37,353 bases of DNA from Pigoraptor chileana (lineage: Eukaryota; Opisthokonta; Filasterea). A program made the translations under genes and the position numbers. How positions within the stretch are numbered: position 1 is the stretch's first letter; every line of letters starts with the position of its first letter. The stretch spans positions 3,569-40,921 of the forward strand of contig CALSCR010003415.1 of assembly GCA_943704495.1 (NCBI GenBank), given 5' to 3'. Below are positions 9,855 through 22,237 of this stretch, one piece after another. A model generated the notes under the pieces. That model did no database searches, was not told where the DNA came from, and saw only the letters and a list, made by a program, of their open reading frames with translations.

Positions 9855-12061
9855 TCATAACGCTGGCTGCAGCTGGGGCATTCGGGAGGCCATGTAGCTC
9901 TTCACCTTTGAAAAGCGGTAGGGCTGAAACTGCGAATTCAGGTCAAACTCATTAACACTTGACGATCCGCTCGGATATCTCGCAACGCTTTCGTATTTTA
10001 TCCACTCGAGGCGCGTGCAGCCGCCCTCCCGCGCCCCTCTCACGCCCAGTTCCATCCGAAACACCGTCTCCACAGCCGATTCGTGCGATGTTGTCGCCGC
10101 TGCCTGACCGCGCCGCCCACGCATAGTGGTGGAGTCATGGGCATCCGATCGCGACGTCGACTTTTTCCGCAGCTCAACTACGAGCACACCCTCCGACGCT
10201 TCAAGCCAGTAGGTTCCCTCTAGTATGGCACTCGTTGCATCTGCCGCGGTGCGGACTTTGGTGCGCAGGCGGGGAACAACCCCGCGTGGCTCATCCGGCG
10301 TGTTCAGCGACAGTACAGTTCCATCGCTAAAAAATCGGAGGTAGCGATAGTAATCGACGCGATGAATCTGTCGTTTTGACGAAGAAATAGAGACAGGAAG
10401 AAAAATCGCACGAGGAGGATATACACACATTCGGAGGGCGGCAAAAGAAAAGAAGCAAGTTAGCGGAGAAAACACCAAAGCGTCGAGGAGTGCACATCTC
10501 CCTCTGTTTTCGTCATGCAGTGTGGACCTGCAAGGTAGTGTTCTCTGCGACTAAATTTGCATTTCCCGCCGCGGGGACTGCGATAGACTGTTGCAGCACA
10601 AGGCAAAAATAGACTGCTGCAAAGCCAAACCGACCGAAAAAGACACTTTCGTTTCTCTGAAGTGATCGGCGACTGCAGACAGACGTGTCTCCCAAGGGAC
10701 GTAAAAGTAAATAAAACAAACAACACAGCTCACGAAAAACAACTCACCGGCTGGTAGTATGAATCAAGACCCCTCTCTCCTTGGCGGACATACCAGGCGG
10801 CGCTAATGTATACGCCGTCTATGCGAATGCGGGGGCGTGAGAGGAACATACGTCGCCAACTGCCACCATACGCGGCGAGGCTTCCTCTGTAAAGTGGGGT
10901 GGAGCATATACGGACTATCTTTTAGTGCAGAAGGTTTGTAGCAAGACACGAAGGACGGCTCGGAGGAAACTACTCTACTCACACCACAACCAAGCCAAAC
11001 AGAAAACGTTCAAAAGGCCCCTCACATCTATCACTAAGACATAAAACACACACACACACATATTCGTAATCACACTGCACTTGGCAATATATGCAAAATC
11101 ACACGCCAGAAAACACAAAACACATGTCGGCGCCGCATGACCCGAGCTGCATCACATGTCCATTACTACCGCACCTTCCATCGCCCCAAACGCGCATGGA
11201 GGCAACCCTCCATAGACTCGCATCACGAGCCACAACATACATTCCACGGCACGTGGCCGCAGCTCTATCGACGGACGTCATATCCAGCTCATCCGCCAAA
11301 TGACGCAGGATTGCGCAGAGCAGTTCAAACGGCAGCAGTCCAATGTGGCATCCGCGGGGCGCGCGCTGCGGCTGCACGACCACGTGACCTCCGTCTAGCA
11401 GCGATGTGTAAAGGGACCCTCCGTGTGGGGAATCGCCGCCTTCGCCGTCGTCGTTGGCGGGGAATTGCCGGTTGTGGTCCTGCGTTGCGTGCTCGTGTGG
11501 GTGGTGCGACTGTGCGTTGTTTTGCGCACTGGGGCGAGTTGGATTCGGTACGCTCGCGGAGGGACTGTCGTCCACTGCACTATATGCGCGATCAATGTCG
11601 GGATTGATCTGAAAAGCCTTTTTGTAGAGCGGAATCGCCTCGTACACGCGCCCCGACCGCTCCATCGCAACGGCCTGTTTGAAGAATGACGCCGCATCCT
11701 CCGCTTGCTGCAAATTGACGGCGGAGGTATTGTCCAGTGACGAAGACGTGGCCGACGATGCAGATACAACCTTCGCAGCGGAAACGTCCCTGGTGGAAGT
11801 GGCTGTCGGTGTGTGTGCACTCGCAGTCCCTCCGGGGTGCTGAGCGGCCGCGTGCTTCTCCGCCAGACCGACCAGTGGGACGTGAGGCTGCAGCGCAGAC
11901 GACGGGGATACGTCCCCAGGGAGCAAATGCACGGGTATGTGCGCTAAAACTGCGTCCAATTCGGCAGGTATATCGGGGTGTGCTTCTGCCAGCCGCTGTC
12001 GCTGAAGCTCCCTCTGCCACTCGAGGCGGAAGCTCGCAAGCTCATCCTCTGTTACTTGGGC
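9855..12061 (-). CDS. FBXO9: F-box only protein 9 (SCF ubiquitin ligase substrate adaptor), first exon unresolved
   Basis: Exons: 12061-11175, 10886-10748, 10367-9855; phases agree and at least 512 residues are covered. The N-terminal part holds a helical segment ([17 protein letters not shown]), a low-complexity stretch and one TPR-like hairpin ([20 protein letters not shown]). Then come the F-box ([20 protein letters not shown]), [15 protein letters not shown] and the FBXO9 C-terminal domain ([42 protein letters not shown]). These match vertebrate FBXO9 as I recall it. FBXO9 links targets to SKP1-CUL1 for ubiquitination. Coding continues in frame up to an acceptor at 12062-12064, so the initiator lies in an upstream exon, which must end in phase 0 and which I could not place in 12065-13169. 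Compared with the vertebrate protein, the region between TPR and F-box is expanded by Ser/His/Pro-rich sequence. Confidence 0.85.
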
Positions 12062-13169
12062 CTGTTACAACGGAAACAATATTGAGAATTACACATAATA
12101 AGACGAGAGAGACCAATCAAAGCACCGTTGAGTAGATTGGATCCTCAACATAGGCACATTTCCTGACACTCGCAAATAATTGCGTCTGGAATACGGTGAG
12201 AGCTTCGACAGCGGCTAGCCCACGGAGGGATGATTCTATTGGTGCACGAACATTTCATCCAACTGATCAGAGCAGTAAATACGTGAATGGCGAAGGACGG
12301 GAGCCGATTGAAAGATTGAGCGCATGGATGAGCTCGTAAGAGAACGTGTGAGTGGATGAAGGAACTAGTGCGTCTAAAAGGTAGATGGAGCGGGTGGATG
12401 TGTGGGTGTGGGCAATAATGCCCCGCAGGTTTCCAGATTTCATTTGCAAGACAGGGATCGCGTTGTTCGGTATTCTAATTGCGAACAAATGGCGTCCGAT
12501 TATGCAGACACCATATCGTAAGAGACCCACCATTATGGTGAATCGCCGTAGATCTCCCGCCAGTCGTTCATGTAAACAATTTTACAATCCAGACTGAGTA
12601 ACGCACATCCACTTAAAAAAACACTGGTCCTGTGCTTGCACCGCCAAACCAGTCAGGCACTCGGGAGTCATTACTTGAGCACCCGCGCCTTCTCTATGCA
12701 AGAACAGAAACCTCCTGTAAAAGTCTCGTGTAATCTTGAACAGATGCGCGTTTCAATGGTCTAATCACTCGTGGCATGAGTCATATTCCACTTGCGCAAT
12801 ACTCGGACTGGCGCTGACTGACTGACGGAATTTGCGAGTTTGCGCTAAAACTGAAAAACCAAACACTCCCGTCACACTGACAGCAGCGGCATTTTTCATG
12901 ATTACCTCGCTAATCGTTCAGCAAATCCAAATCCATACAAGAGTCATCACATCCGTGAGTGCAGACGTTGCGCATGGATATTAGTGGGTGTTTGTGAGAC
13001 CGTTGGCTGATATCTCGTATTCGCAGCGGTTAATCACTGCACTGAAGGAACAATCTGCGTAATCCCGCCTCAGAGTCCGTCACTCAACGAGCGGCGCATG
13101 ACCACAACTGCAAAGTGCAAATAGTGCGCGCGGATGTGATTTTCGCATCTCTTTGCATTGTCGTGAAAA
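12062..13169. other. Divergent region between FBXO9 and TRAPPC12, with FBXO9 5' intron
   Basis: It contains the first intron and first exon of FBXO9 (not resolved) and the TRAPPC12 promoter and 5' UTR. One possible minus-strand donor is at about 12903-12908 (CGAG|gtaatc), but the ATG-led reading frame before it closes first. No other gene seen. Confidence 0.5.
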
Positions 13170-16100
13170 ATGAGTTCCGACGCACCCGAGGAGGAGTTCT
13201 CTCTGGAATCGGCGCCGGATGCGCAGTCTCTGTCTCAGCTGGAGCGGTCAGACTCACTCACTGCCGACACTGTGAGCAAAGATGCCGAGACCTCTGACGC
13301 ACACCGGGACGTCATTGATGAGGTTGCGGACAGCCCTGACACGGACAACGCGGATAATGCACCCGGCGCACATGCCCAACACGAGGCAGACGACAGCGGC
13401 GCCTCCGCAATTGGAATAAGGGACTATCGCTCGTTTAGTGAGCTTTCGGGATCCGATTTTCGCGGCAATGACGTGTCGTTGGATGCCTCTGCGAACAATG
13501 GAGATTCGATTGGCGCACTTGTCGGTGGTGACAACTCGTTTGGTCTGCGCATGGGCAGCGCCCAGCAGTACGACGATGATGTGCCCGTTGGCATGGCGGA
13601 CCACATTCGCGAGGAAGGAATGTCCGCAATCGACCTTGGATCCACAATGATAAAGGCCAACGATTCACTCGACATGCTCGCTGCACCCCGTGGGACGAGT
13701 GCTGGAGATGACGACATTAATCTCGACGGTGGTGCGGACGGCCCATCCGCTCGCAGGGAAGCGTGGAAGTTGGACGCTGTTCAGCCGCTCGGCGATGAAC
13801 AAGGCGCTGCGTCTTCGCCGTCGGGAATTGCCACTGGCACAGGGTCATCGCTGCCGGTGGAATCGCGGGCAGATTCAATGTCGGAACAGCAGCTGAGGGA
13901 AGCGACATTGCCAACAGCGGGACAGTCGGCGATAAAGGCCTCTGTAAAGGAGGAGGCGGCGACGTCTGCCGGGTTTGAGGGTGTTGGGGGTGTGTCTGTG
14001 CCAGTGCCCGAGCCCACCGTCGCAGAGTACCCCCGCAGTGCAGAGGCGGACAACTACACCGATGCGGGGGGAGAGAAAAGGAAGCCACTTCCAATGTCGG
14101 CATCGAGGGAAGATCTGCACGCGGCGCAGAAACAGGCACGACCGGCGTCACCCGCAGTGCCTGCGGCTGCGTCTCCATATGCATCGACGACGCCATCAGT
14201 AGACGACAGTGGCAGGGATGCTCACGCGAGGCCTCCCAGCGGCATGGACCACGTGACGGAGGGGGAGCGGGCGCGGGCTGTTACTCCCCCGTCGCCGGCA
14301 CATGCAGCGCAGCTTGCGTTGACGCGCGAGTCGCATCCCGCGGCGGCGGCGGCGGCTATTGCGGCCGCAGAGGGAAAGAAAGCGTCGCTGGATGGTCTTG
14401 GAAGTGCAGGTGGGCTGCTGTTTTGCGACATGGAGAGTGTATGTGTTTGTAAAAGAGAGAGATGTAGGATTCAAGTCAGTGTCATAGGCGCTGTGCCCAT
14501 GGACACCACAGGTGTAAAATGAGAGAGAGAGGGAGAGTCTGCTGTGTGTTTCCTGCGTTTGTGTGCCTGTGTTTGTGTGCCTGTGTTTGTGTGTGTGTTT
14601 TGCGTGCGATTGAGCGCAATCTCTCATTCTTTTTGTTATTGAGTTTTGTGCATATTGTTTGTACTCGACAGCGCGCACTATTTACTGTCTCTCACACAGA
14701 TACCACTTGTCCGTCATTTCCGCTATCTTTCCAACTTAATTTCTGTGTCTGCTTAATGTATCGATTGTTGTGACAAACAACGGAACCGTAGTCTTTGCCA
14801 ACGGAGAGCAGCGGAAGAGCTCTCAGGATGCCCAGTCGCGCATGCATTCGTACTGGCCTGTATCTGCCGAAACTGCGACTATTTTGTCCGCCGTCGTCGC
14901 TGCCGATTCGAGGGATGCTGTGGCGTCGCAAGCCTTCCCGCGGTCCAATCCAGGAATCGTTGTGGAGACGGCTCAGGTGTGCATTCTTGGAGTGTGTGTG
15001 TGAATGTGTGTGAATGTGTCTTTGTTCGCGTGGTTTTCTTTGTTCTTGTTTCTGCATAATATATGCCATCCATTAGTTTGTGTGTGTTGTGTTTCTGCGT
15101 CTGTAAGTAAATCGCACACTTTCGATCCTCACTGTCACGTGAATCGACTGCAGGGGGACCCTGTGAGGGAACTCATTGCGCGCTATTTTGGCGATGCGGA
15201 AGCGGCGAAGCGTCAGTCGGTACAGCTTGATGACATCACCATGGATGCGAAGGGAATGCGGGAGCTCATGGTGAGATCCTGCGTGTGTGCGTGAGTGTGT
15301 GCGTGTGTGTGTGTGTGTCCGCGTGTGCTTGCGTTTGCCAAAAATTGTTCCATACACGGATTTGCAGCTTACATTGTGTGTTGTCCTTGCTGGAATCCCT
15401 AAATCCTCATCTGCTGAACCTTTTTTCTTCGGCACACCCACGCACACCTCTTTTCTGACCAACAGCGACGCGGTGCGTGGCGGTCTGTCATTGATCTGAG
15501 TGCGCGATATCTCACTGCTCACGGTCAGGGGTTCGACAGAGGAGAGGACACACTCCCCGTGCACACGCACAAGACCCTCCAGGTGCGACTAAGTACCAAC
15601 ACATACACACACACATACTCTCTTTCGTGGAGTCCATATGCATATAAGACACTGACTTGAATTCTACATCTCTTCCTCACTCTCCCCCAAAGGAAACAAA
15701 GAAATGAAACACACGCACATATTTGTGCATGCATACAATCGCACACAACAAATTCACTGAATATACTGACGAAATTTACACTATATTTCGTTGTTTTTCG
15801 TCGCTGTGTGTGCGTGTGTGTATGTGTTATCTTTCGCAGATGTGGCTCTGTCGTGCCGCCGCCCTCATGCGACTGCGAATGTACGAGGTTGTCGCCTCCG
15901 AACTTGCCACATTTGGCGATTTCGACCGTGCGGATCTATTTTTCGAGTTTTATCCGGACTCGTATCCGGGGTGGACGGGTATGTTTATATACATACACAT
16001 ATGTATAATAGTGATGAGCAATTGATTTGCCGATCGAAGAAAAGAGAATTAATCCGTTGTATTTTTATATTTGATTGCAAATATGAACACACGCAACAAC

Positions 16101-16713
16101 GCGGTCACTTGATGATGCACATTATCATATGCTAACTTGTGTGTGTGTTCTCTAATGTTGTCTCATTTATTTTCATGTTCACACACGCACACACACTTTG
16201 CCTCTTTCACTCACATTTGCATCTATCTCACCACATTCACCCACATTCACCTGTCGCACTCACACTCACTACCCTCACTGCGGCAGGGTCCATGGTGCCG
16301 TTTTCGCTGCGGGTACTGCATGCGGAGCTTCCCATCCACCTCAATATGCCGCAGGAGTCCCTCGACAGGACATACGCCGTCATCGAAACATGCACAAAGG
16401 TTGGTCGCTCGCTCGTCCGTTGCACTGAATTGTGTTACCATGCACGCACACACACACACACACACACAACACACTGCCTCCAAGGCACCGACTTTATCAC
16501 CGGTCTACTCTCCCTCATGCCCTCTGTTTAATTTCGATTGTCCTCCTGCGCCGTAACAGGTGCTGAGTAGCCTGCGGGCGGGTCGCACGGATGGCATGGG
16601 GCCGCTTGATGCCGCAGACGTGACGGCGGCGATTGCGCTGTGGCAGTCACGAGTGGACAGACTCAAATTTTCAGTCGGCAACCAGCTCGTCCTTCTCAAG
16701 GTGTGTGTTCTTG

Positions 16714-16756
<43 letters not shown>

Positions 16757-18329
16757 ATTCAAGTCAGTATCTTATGGCACTGTGTCCATGGACTCCAAAA
16801 TATCTGTGCGAGTGAGTGAGTGAGAGCGTGTGTATGTGTGTGTGTGTGTGTGTCTGTGTGTGCGCGCGCAAAAAATAGCCCTGATTTAGATTAGTAACAT
16901 CTCGCGTGAATTGGGGTGACAGTGGGTAACACGTAGATTCATTCAATCACACCCAATTGAGATGGACTGTTTGGTGGCCGTATTTTCAATTCAACTGGCG
17001 GTGAGCGACAGCTGACGTCACATGTGTACTGACGCACGCTCGTCCCTGTTCCTTCATCCATCCATCCATCTGAAGGACTATGACCTTGCGGCCGTTTTGT
17101 ATGGCGAACTGCTGGCAAAGGAGCCCTCAAGCACACCGCTTTTGTCGGGCATCGGCAGGATGTACTTGCAGGTGCGTTAGACGCCGCTGTGCGCGCGTGC
17201 TGACTTGTAGTGTGTGCGGTTTGTGTGTTTTCGTGTGTGCGTTTCTGTGTACCGCTTGTTTGTGTGTGTGTGTGTGTGTGCTTGTCGCGCTTGCCTTTTG
17301 GTATTTGTGAGTACATCCGCCCTAAATGCCCCATGTCTCACAAAGCACGCCCACGTGTCTCTTGCTCGCACGTCAACCCAACCATATTTCCTGCATCAGT
17401 TGGGCGATCTGAAGACGGCGGCAGCTTACTTCCACAAGATCGAGTCGGTGGGCGGTGCATCCCCTCACCATTCCGTGCTTGTGTCTGTTAACAAGTGAGT
17501 GGCGTAGCCGCGCACTCTGCACCCACTGCAGCTTGTTGCAGTTTTGCGTGCCTTTTTTCGATTTTGATTCGTATTGTCGTTTTCGTTCGTGGGCGAATTG
17601 ACAGTTGTCGTGGCATGTCGTTCCAATGGCAAATCCCTTCACTGATTGTGCTGTGACTGATTATCACTCCCGTCTGTTTCCCACGCATCGTTTCGTTCTG
17701 CATCCTCCTGATGTTATTTGTTTGTTTGTTGCGATGTTATAATATTTTTGCATGTATATGCTTTGTTTGACCGTCTCTTTGCTTGTGTTGTTGGTCCCTC
17801 GTTGTTACAATTGTTTCGCTGCTTCAGAGCCCTGCTTCTTCTTGCGGAAGGGTCGTGCGCCAAGGCCATTGAAGTCCTTCGTGGCGCCCTGAAAGCAGAC
17901 CCCGGAAACCTCGTCATTGCAAACAACCTCTCCGTGTGCCTGCTGTACGACGGGAATCTCCAGCACGTGAGTCCCCTGTGATCGATTATCGTGCACTTGC
18001 GCAATAAAGACAAGCAGTACTCGCCCTTCTCACAAGCATGCTGCGTGCTCCTTGTTCATACTCACACTCACCACACCCACGTCTTTTCACTTTCTCTGAT
18101 CCCTTTAATTCTTTAATTGTTTTAACAAGAACAGGCCATCGGCATTCTCGAAAACCATCTCCAAAACAATCCGAGTCAAAGCGTGCGCGAGAATCTCATG
18201 TTCAATCTTGCGACGATGTTTGAGCTCGAGTCGGGACGCAGTGGGGATAGGAAGCGCGCTCTGATCGGCACTGTTGCTTCGCACGCATCGGACGGATTCG
18301 ATGTCGAGTGCCTCAAATTGGCACTCTGA
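13170..18329 (+). CDS. TRAPPC12: Trafficking protein particle complex subunit 12 (TTC15)
   Basis: Eleven exons: 13170-14409, 14792-14976, 15154-15270, 15466-15582, 15840-15978, 16287-16399, 16560-16700, 17076-17171, 17400-17494, 17828-17966, 18135-18329; about 858 residues, all phases consistent. Exon 1 encodes about 410 acidic, Ser/Ala-rich, probably disordered residues. The conserved part starts at QGDPVRELIARYFGDAEA and continues through AWRSVIDLSARYLTAHGQG, DLFFEFYPDSYPG, GSMVPFSLRVLHAELP, LSGIGRMYLQLGDLKTAAAY and ANNLSVCLLYDGNLQHAI to ECLKLAL at the end; the TPR repeats lie in the second half. This follows human TRAPPC12 almost exon by exon. The protein is a TRAPPIII subunit for ER-Golgi tethering and autophagy. 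The exon 1 donor is taken as GCAG|gtgggc; GAGA|gtgtat at 14436 is also phase-compatible and adds nine residues. Confidence 0.9.
14454..14534 (+). repeat. Dispersed short repeat, copy A, in TRAPPC12 intron 1
   Basis: It reads GAGAGATGTAGGATTCAAG, then TCAGTGTC, and after a gap CCCATGGAC, and runs into a GA tract. It is the most complete copy of the family described in the findings. Confidence 0.65.
15271..15330 (+). repeat. (TG)n-rich tract at the start of TRAPPC12 intron 3
   Basis: Interrupted GT repeats begin about 12 nt inside the intron and run on the sense strand toward the branch region. They are one of several donor-proximal GT tracts in this window. Confidence 0.7.
15621..15674 (-). 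repeat. Dispersed short repeat, copy C, inverted, in TRAPPC12 intron 4
   Basis: On the minus strand: AGAGATGTAGAATTCAAG, TCAGTGTC, then CATATGGACTCCAC and GAGAG followed by TG repeats. It closely matches copies A and B but in the opposite orientation relative to the gene. Confidence 0.65.
16709..16754 (+). repeat. (TG)n microsatellite in TRAPPC12 intron 7
   Basis: Almost pure TG dinucleotides beginning a few bases after the intron 7 donor (AAG|gtgtgt). It abuts dispersed repeat copy B directly. Confidence 0.9.
16755..16800 (+). repeat. Dispersed short repeat, copy B, in TRAPPC12 intron 7
   Basis: GGATTCAAGTCAGTATC followed after a short gap by TGTCCATGGACTCCA. The left flank is a (TG)n run and the right flank is GAGTGAGTGAG then TG again. 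It lacks the leading GAGATGTA seen in copies A, C and F. Confidence 0.65.
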
Positions 18330-19414
18330 GCACAAACACGCTCGGGTGGGGGCTGGTCGTCGGGTGTGGGCTGTGCTGGGCGTGGGCTGTGTCGGCACAG
18401 CACTGCTGTTGGCATCTTGCTCCGCTGATTGCCTTGCAGCGTTAGCATATGGATGGGTCTCTCGCCCTTTACTGTTCGCTGATTGTGGGAGTGCATGGAT
18501 AAAGCGCTGTATCGACTGAAACACCACATTGCTCTGTCCTGTCATGTATCTCATTTGAGTGCAGATCGCCAACCGTATGTGAATGGCGTGACTCAGTTGC
18601 TGGTGGCAGTGGCAGTCATTGGCGGGAAATCAGCTGTCGTAGCCATGCAATGTGTGTTTTTTCCGTTGATTATGTGACACAGTGCAAATCACTATTGTGA
18701 GTGACTGCGGCGATGCCCCAGTCGGGGCTGTCTGGTAGTGCCCCCCGCGCCGCCTGGTCCGTAGTGTGTCGTGAGCGCCTAAAGAGCACAATTGAGTTTG
18801 CGCAAATTCAGATAAATGCCATGATAGTATGTTTGATTCACGATAACGCGTTGTGTTTTTTCAGCGCATGGTAAATATGCTGACTGTGTGTGGCGATGAA
18901 CCTGCCAGTGGTCCACTGGTGATTCGTTGATGTAACAGCCGTGGTTTTTGTTATTCGGAGTTATGTAACGTCCGCCCCCGGACGTCCGCGCCCACCAAAA
19001 ATTAATCCCGCTGGGACTGATCTGGCTGATCTGGCTGCGGCGATGCCAAAATGAATTGGAAAGTGGGAATTGGTTGCGGATCCCTTTTACTCCGTGCCAG
19101 CGGCCTTACTGCGAGCCAATCCTTACTCCGTGAAAACTATTCGGTCCCATTTACTTTTACACAGTTATTAATTGAGCTCCTCCTACTACCGTTTCGCACG
19201 GTTTCTACCTTTGCACAGTACTCGTACGGTCAGAAGCATTTACTAAGCGATCACATAAACGGGACGCTGCACGCACGCTGCACGCACGCAAGACGCAGAT
19301 ACGCACCAACTGCAACGCAAAACGCAACAGACGCACAAACAAACGCGAATCATATACACAGATAAGGTGCCAACAAGGAAAATAACACGGGTTTAAATGG
19401 TTGACGCCCCCTTC
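18330..19414. other. Convergent intergenic region between TRAPPC12 and PPR gene
   Basis: No gene seen. A short imperfect tandem of ACGCTGCACGC/ACGCA words lies around 19262-19350. The open frames here are short, and I see no family resemblance in them. Confidence 0.6.
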
Positions 19415-22237
19415 TTAATTCCGGCGGTCACCCCGGCTATTACGTGTGCCCGCAGCTAGATGCACAACGGAGGCGACGGGGCCTGATGCAACGACAGCCG
19501 CAGGGGTCACGTGATGCACAGCAGGCGTCGCATCCTCGCGCTCCTCCATATCGACGAGGCCGCCGTCGTCATGCCCAGCCATGAACTCCCCTCCCCCGGA
19601 TGTGACGAGTCCCTCGGCAACAAACACGTGGAGGACGCGCGCCGCAATCGACAGCCGCTGGGTCACGTGGGCGCCCGCCACACCCAGTCCGCCACCGCCA
19701 CCCACTACCGTCGACAACACCTCCGTCCGCACGAGTGCATATGCACCATGGGCGGCGTTGTCAATAGCGCTGGCAGGAAGCCCTTCAAGAACATCATTCC
19801 GGTGTCGCAGGCGCGCAGATGCACCGCCTGAAATCGCCGTCCCAGGGGTCGTGTAGAGCCTGGGATAGGGCGAGCGGGCCAAAAGCGGCGAACCAGCACC
19901 CCTGCGCACATTCCGCACAACATACCGCGCGAGGCGGCGGGCCGTGGTCACGTGGGCCTCAGAGTGGGCCGAGCGAATAACGGCCTCGACGAGGAGCGCA
20001 AGCGATCCTTTGGAAGGCATGACACACAGACGCTTCGTGCGAGTCGTCCACGTGGCGTCCGCTGCTGCCGTCGCCCCCTCCTCCGATGGAAGGGAGTGCG
20101 GCATGTCCGCATTTTTTGTGCTCGGTGAGGTCAGTGGAGTGGGCGCAGATGCACGCGCAGATGGACGCGATTTCCGCACAGCAGTAGCAGCAGTCGGCGC
20201 TGTCTTGGGCTGCACGAGGTGTTCGCCACAGAGCCTGCTGGCAACATCGGCGCACTCGCTCCACATCCGTGAGCGCGCGAGTGAGTCCAACACCACGTCA
20301 TAAGTTGCGGGAAGCATCGCATCCAGCGTTTCTATCGAGTGTGACGCGTGCACGTACACGCTATACGCAGCCACGGCGTCGTTTCTCAGCCGTGCGTGCA
20401 AAAGAACGAGTGCGAGAACCGTCCTGCCGTCGGCCTTGACCATTCGACAGCGCATCATTTCCACAACGCACATGGCCGCGTCGGCGTGACCACCGGCCCG
20501 AAACCCATCAAGCAATGCATTGTACCCGCCCGTGTCTTCATGCCTGAACCGCTCCCTCATTTCCTCCAACAGTGCAAATGCATTTGCCACGCGGCCAGCA
20601 CGCGACAGTATGAACAGCCCCGAGGCATACACATGCGGCGACGGAACGACGCCATCCATCCGCATCTGCTCCAAAAGAGCAACAGCACGATCGGGGTCGT
20701 TGCAGCCGCGAATGAGCTTTGCAAAAGTGTATGCTGTCGGCGACACTCGTTTGCGGCGCATTGACTCGTACAGTCGCAGCGCACCATCAATGTCTCCCCG
20801 TCGAAGCAGAGCCCCTATCATTGAATTGAACGATTCGACGCTGGCGGCGGGAATACCGGCAGAGGCGTCAACACCCCACGCGTCGACATCCGCAGCACTG
20901 CTACTGTGCGCGTGTGGGCCTGTATGCACGCCATCGAAAACGCCCACGCCATTGCCATTGTGGGTGCTATCTGGATGTGCGGCGGAAGAGTCCCACAAAC
21001 CACCGCCGACTTCATTCCGCGAGGAGCGTCGACGACGTCCCTCCTCTTCTCGGTGCAAATTCTCCATCTTCTCCTGAAGCTCGCGTTGCCTCTCCTGTCC
21101 TTCAAATAGCTCTGTCGCCTTCGAAATCTGGCCGCCATCAAGCAGCACATTGAGCACCGTGTTGTATCCCTCCGGATTCGTGCTGATTCCAAGCTCCTTC
21201 ATATGCGCAAGCACTTGCGGCAGTGCGTTTCCAAGACCAACAGCCCGACACACATAGAGCAGTGCCGAAAAGGACCACTCGTCCGGCTTGAATCCCCGGC
21301 GACTGATCTCGTCGAAATAGAACTTTGCCCGCCCAGCGTCGCCCACGCTGCCGCACGCCGAGATCATGAGATTAAGCGTGTGGCGGTTGGGATTGAGCCC
21401 GTCTTTCAGCATCCGCTCATACAAGCCAATTGCATCCAAAAGCTTTCTCTTCCGCGCACACATTGAAATGAGCATGTGATATGTGTCTCTGTTGACATTG
21501 ACGTGCTTGCGCATGCATCGGCACAGATCAAAAGCCCTGCGTACGTTGCCCGTCATGCTCAGACACCGCAGTTCCATCATGTACGAATCAAACGAGCGCT
21601 CCTTTGAATTCAGATTTCGACGAAAGACATCAAACAGGCGGACACCGTCGCGTGCGCGTTGTAATCGCACGAGGTCGCCGACCGTGCTGCACAAGAGCGA
21701 CGCCGAATATTCCCCGGCACGCAACGAGGCAATGATTTGCTCTATCGGCCACGACGCATCCACACCGCTATTGCCGTCGCGAGCATTACTATCGCCAACT
21801 CTGTTCTGGAATTGCACATCCTCACACGCACTGTCGGTGTTCTTCTGCACGGGCGAGTCACGTGGTCCCGCCGATAGCGTTGAGCCATCCATGCGCACAG
21901 CCGTTCCCTTTTGCGGGGGCGATGGCGGCTTCATCGGCACTGATTTATCGGCAATCAAAGCGTCGACGTGGAGAACATGTGCAGCAGTCGAAGCGGATGC
22001 AAGCGCTGTGGTGCGAGTAGTGTGAAGCCATCTCCGCCGGACATATGAATCCACGACGACATCCACCTGAGCAACAGCTCGACACGCAGGGCGTGGAATG
22101 CGAACGCTATCAGCAATCGAAACAATGCAAGCAGAAGATAGGCACGTGCTCTCAAGCGTCGCGGCCGAAGAGACCCCGTGCGGCAGAACGCACATCCGGT
22201 ACAACGGCTGGCGGGCGACACGTGACAGCGACATCAT
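19415..22237 (-). CDS. Pentatricopeptide repeat protein, probably mitochondrial
   Basis: Intronless, 940 residues from the ATG at 22237; an in-frame stop lies upstream (about 22280), so the start is well bounded. The N-terminus is Arg/Ser/Ala-rich with few acidic residues (MMSLSRVARQPLYRM, later RRRWLHTTRT), typical of a mitochondrial presequence. About ten PPR units of about 35 residues follow, for example RDTYHMLISMCARKRKLLDA, RHTLNLMISACGSVGDAGRA, EGYNTVLNVLLDGGQISKAT, ESFNSMIGALLRRGDIDGAL. A charged Glu/Arg and Gly/His-rich insertion splits the array in the middle, and a roughly 270-residue Ala/Thr/Ser/Arg-rich C-terminal region lacks clear repeats. PPR proteins bind single-stranded RNA in organelles for processing, stability or translation. 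The RNA target cannot be told; the orthologous subfamily is uncertain. Confidence 0.85.
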   Translation of the reverse strand: MMSLSRVARQPLYRMCVLPHGVSSAATLESTCLSSACIVSIADSVRIPRPACRAVAQVDVVVDSYVRRRWLHTTRTTALASASTAAHVLHVDALIADKSVPMKPPSPPQKGTAVRMDGSTLSAGPRDSPVQKNTDSACEDVQFQNRVGDSNARDGNSGVDASWPIEQIIASLRAGEYSASLLCSTVGDLVRLQRARDGVRLFDVFRRNLNSKERSFDSYMMELRCLSMTGNVRRAFDLCRCMRKHVNVNRDTYHMLISMCARKRKLLDAIGLYERMLKDGLNPNRHTLNLMISACGSVGDAGRAKFYFDEISRRGFKPDEWSFSALLYVCRAVGLGNALPQVLAHMKELGISTNPEGYNTVLNVLLDGGQISKATELFEGQERQRELQEKMENLHREEEGRRRRSSRNEVGGGLWDSSAAHPDSTHNGNGVGVFDGVHTGPHAHSSSAADVDAWGVDASAGIPAASVESFNSMIGALLRRGDIDGALRLYESMRRKRVSPTAYTFAKLIRGCNDPDRAVALLEQMRMDGVVPSPHVYASGLFILSRAGRVANAFALLEEMRERFRHEDTGGYNALLDGFRAGGHADAAMCVVEMMRCRMVKADGRTVLALVLLHARLRNDAVAAYSVYVHASHSIETLDAMLPATYDVVLDSLARSRMWSECADVASRLCGEHLVQPKTAPTAATAVRKSRPSARASAPTPLTSPSTKNADMPHSLPSEEGATAAADATWTTRTKRLCVMPSKGSLALLVEAVIRSAHSEAHVTTARRLARYVVRNVRRGAGSPLLARSPYPRLYTTPGTAISGGASARLRHRNDVLEGLPASAIDNAAHGAYALVRTEVLSTVVGGGGGLGVAGAHVTQRLSIAARVLHVFVAEGLVTSGGGEFMAGHDDGGLVDMEEREDATPAVHHVTPAAVVASGPVASVVHLAAGTRNSRGDRRN

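Noticed and set aside
12900-12975. Candidate first exon of FBXO9 with donor CGAG|gtaatc
   Set aside because: The ATG-led frame (MRNVCTHGCDD...) hits a stop before the donor, so it cannot join the next exon in phase 0.
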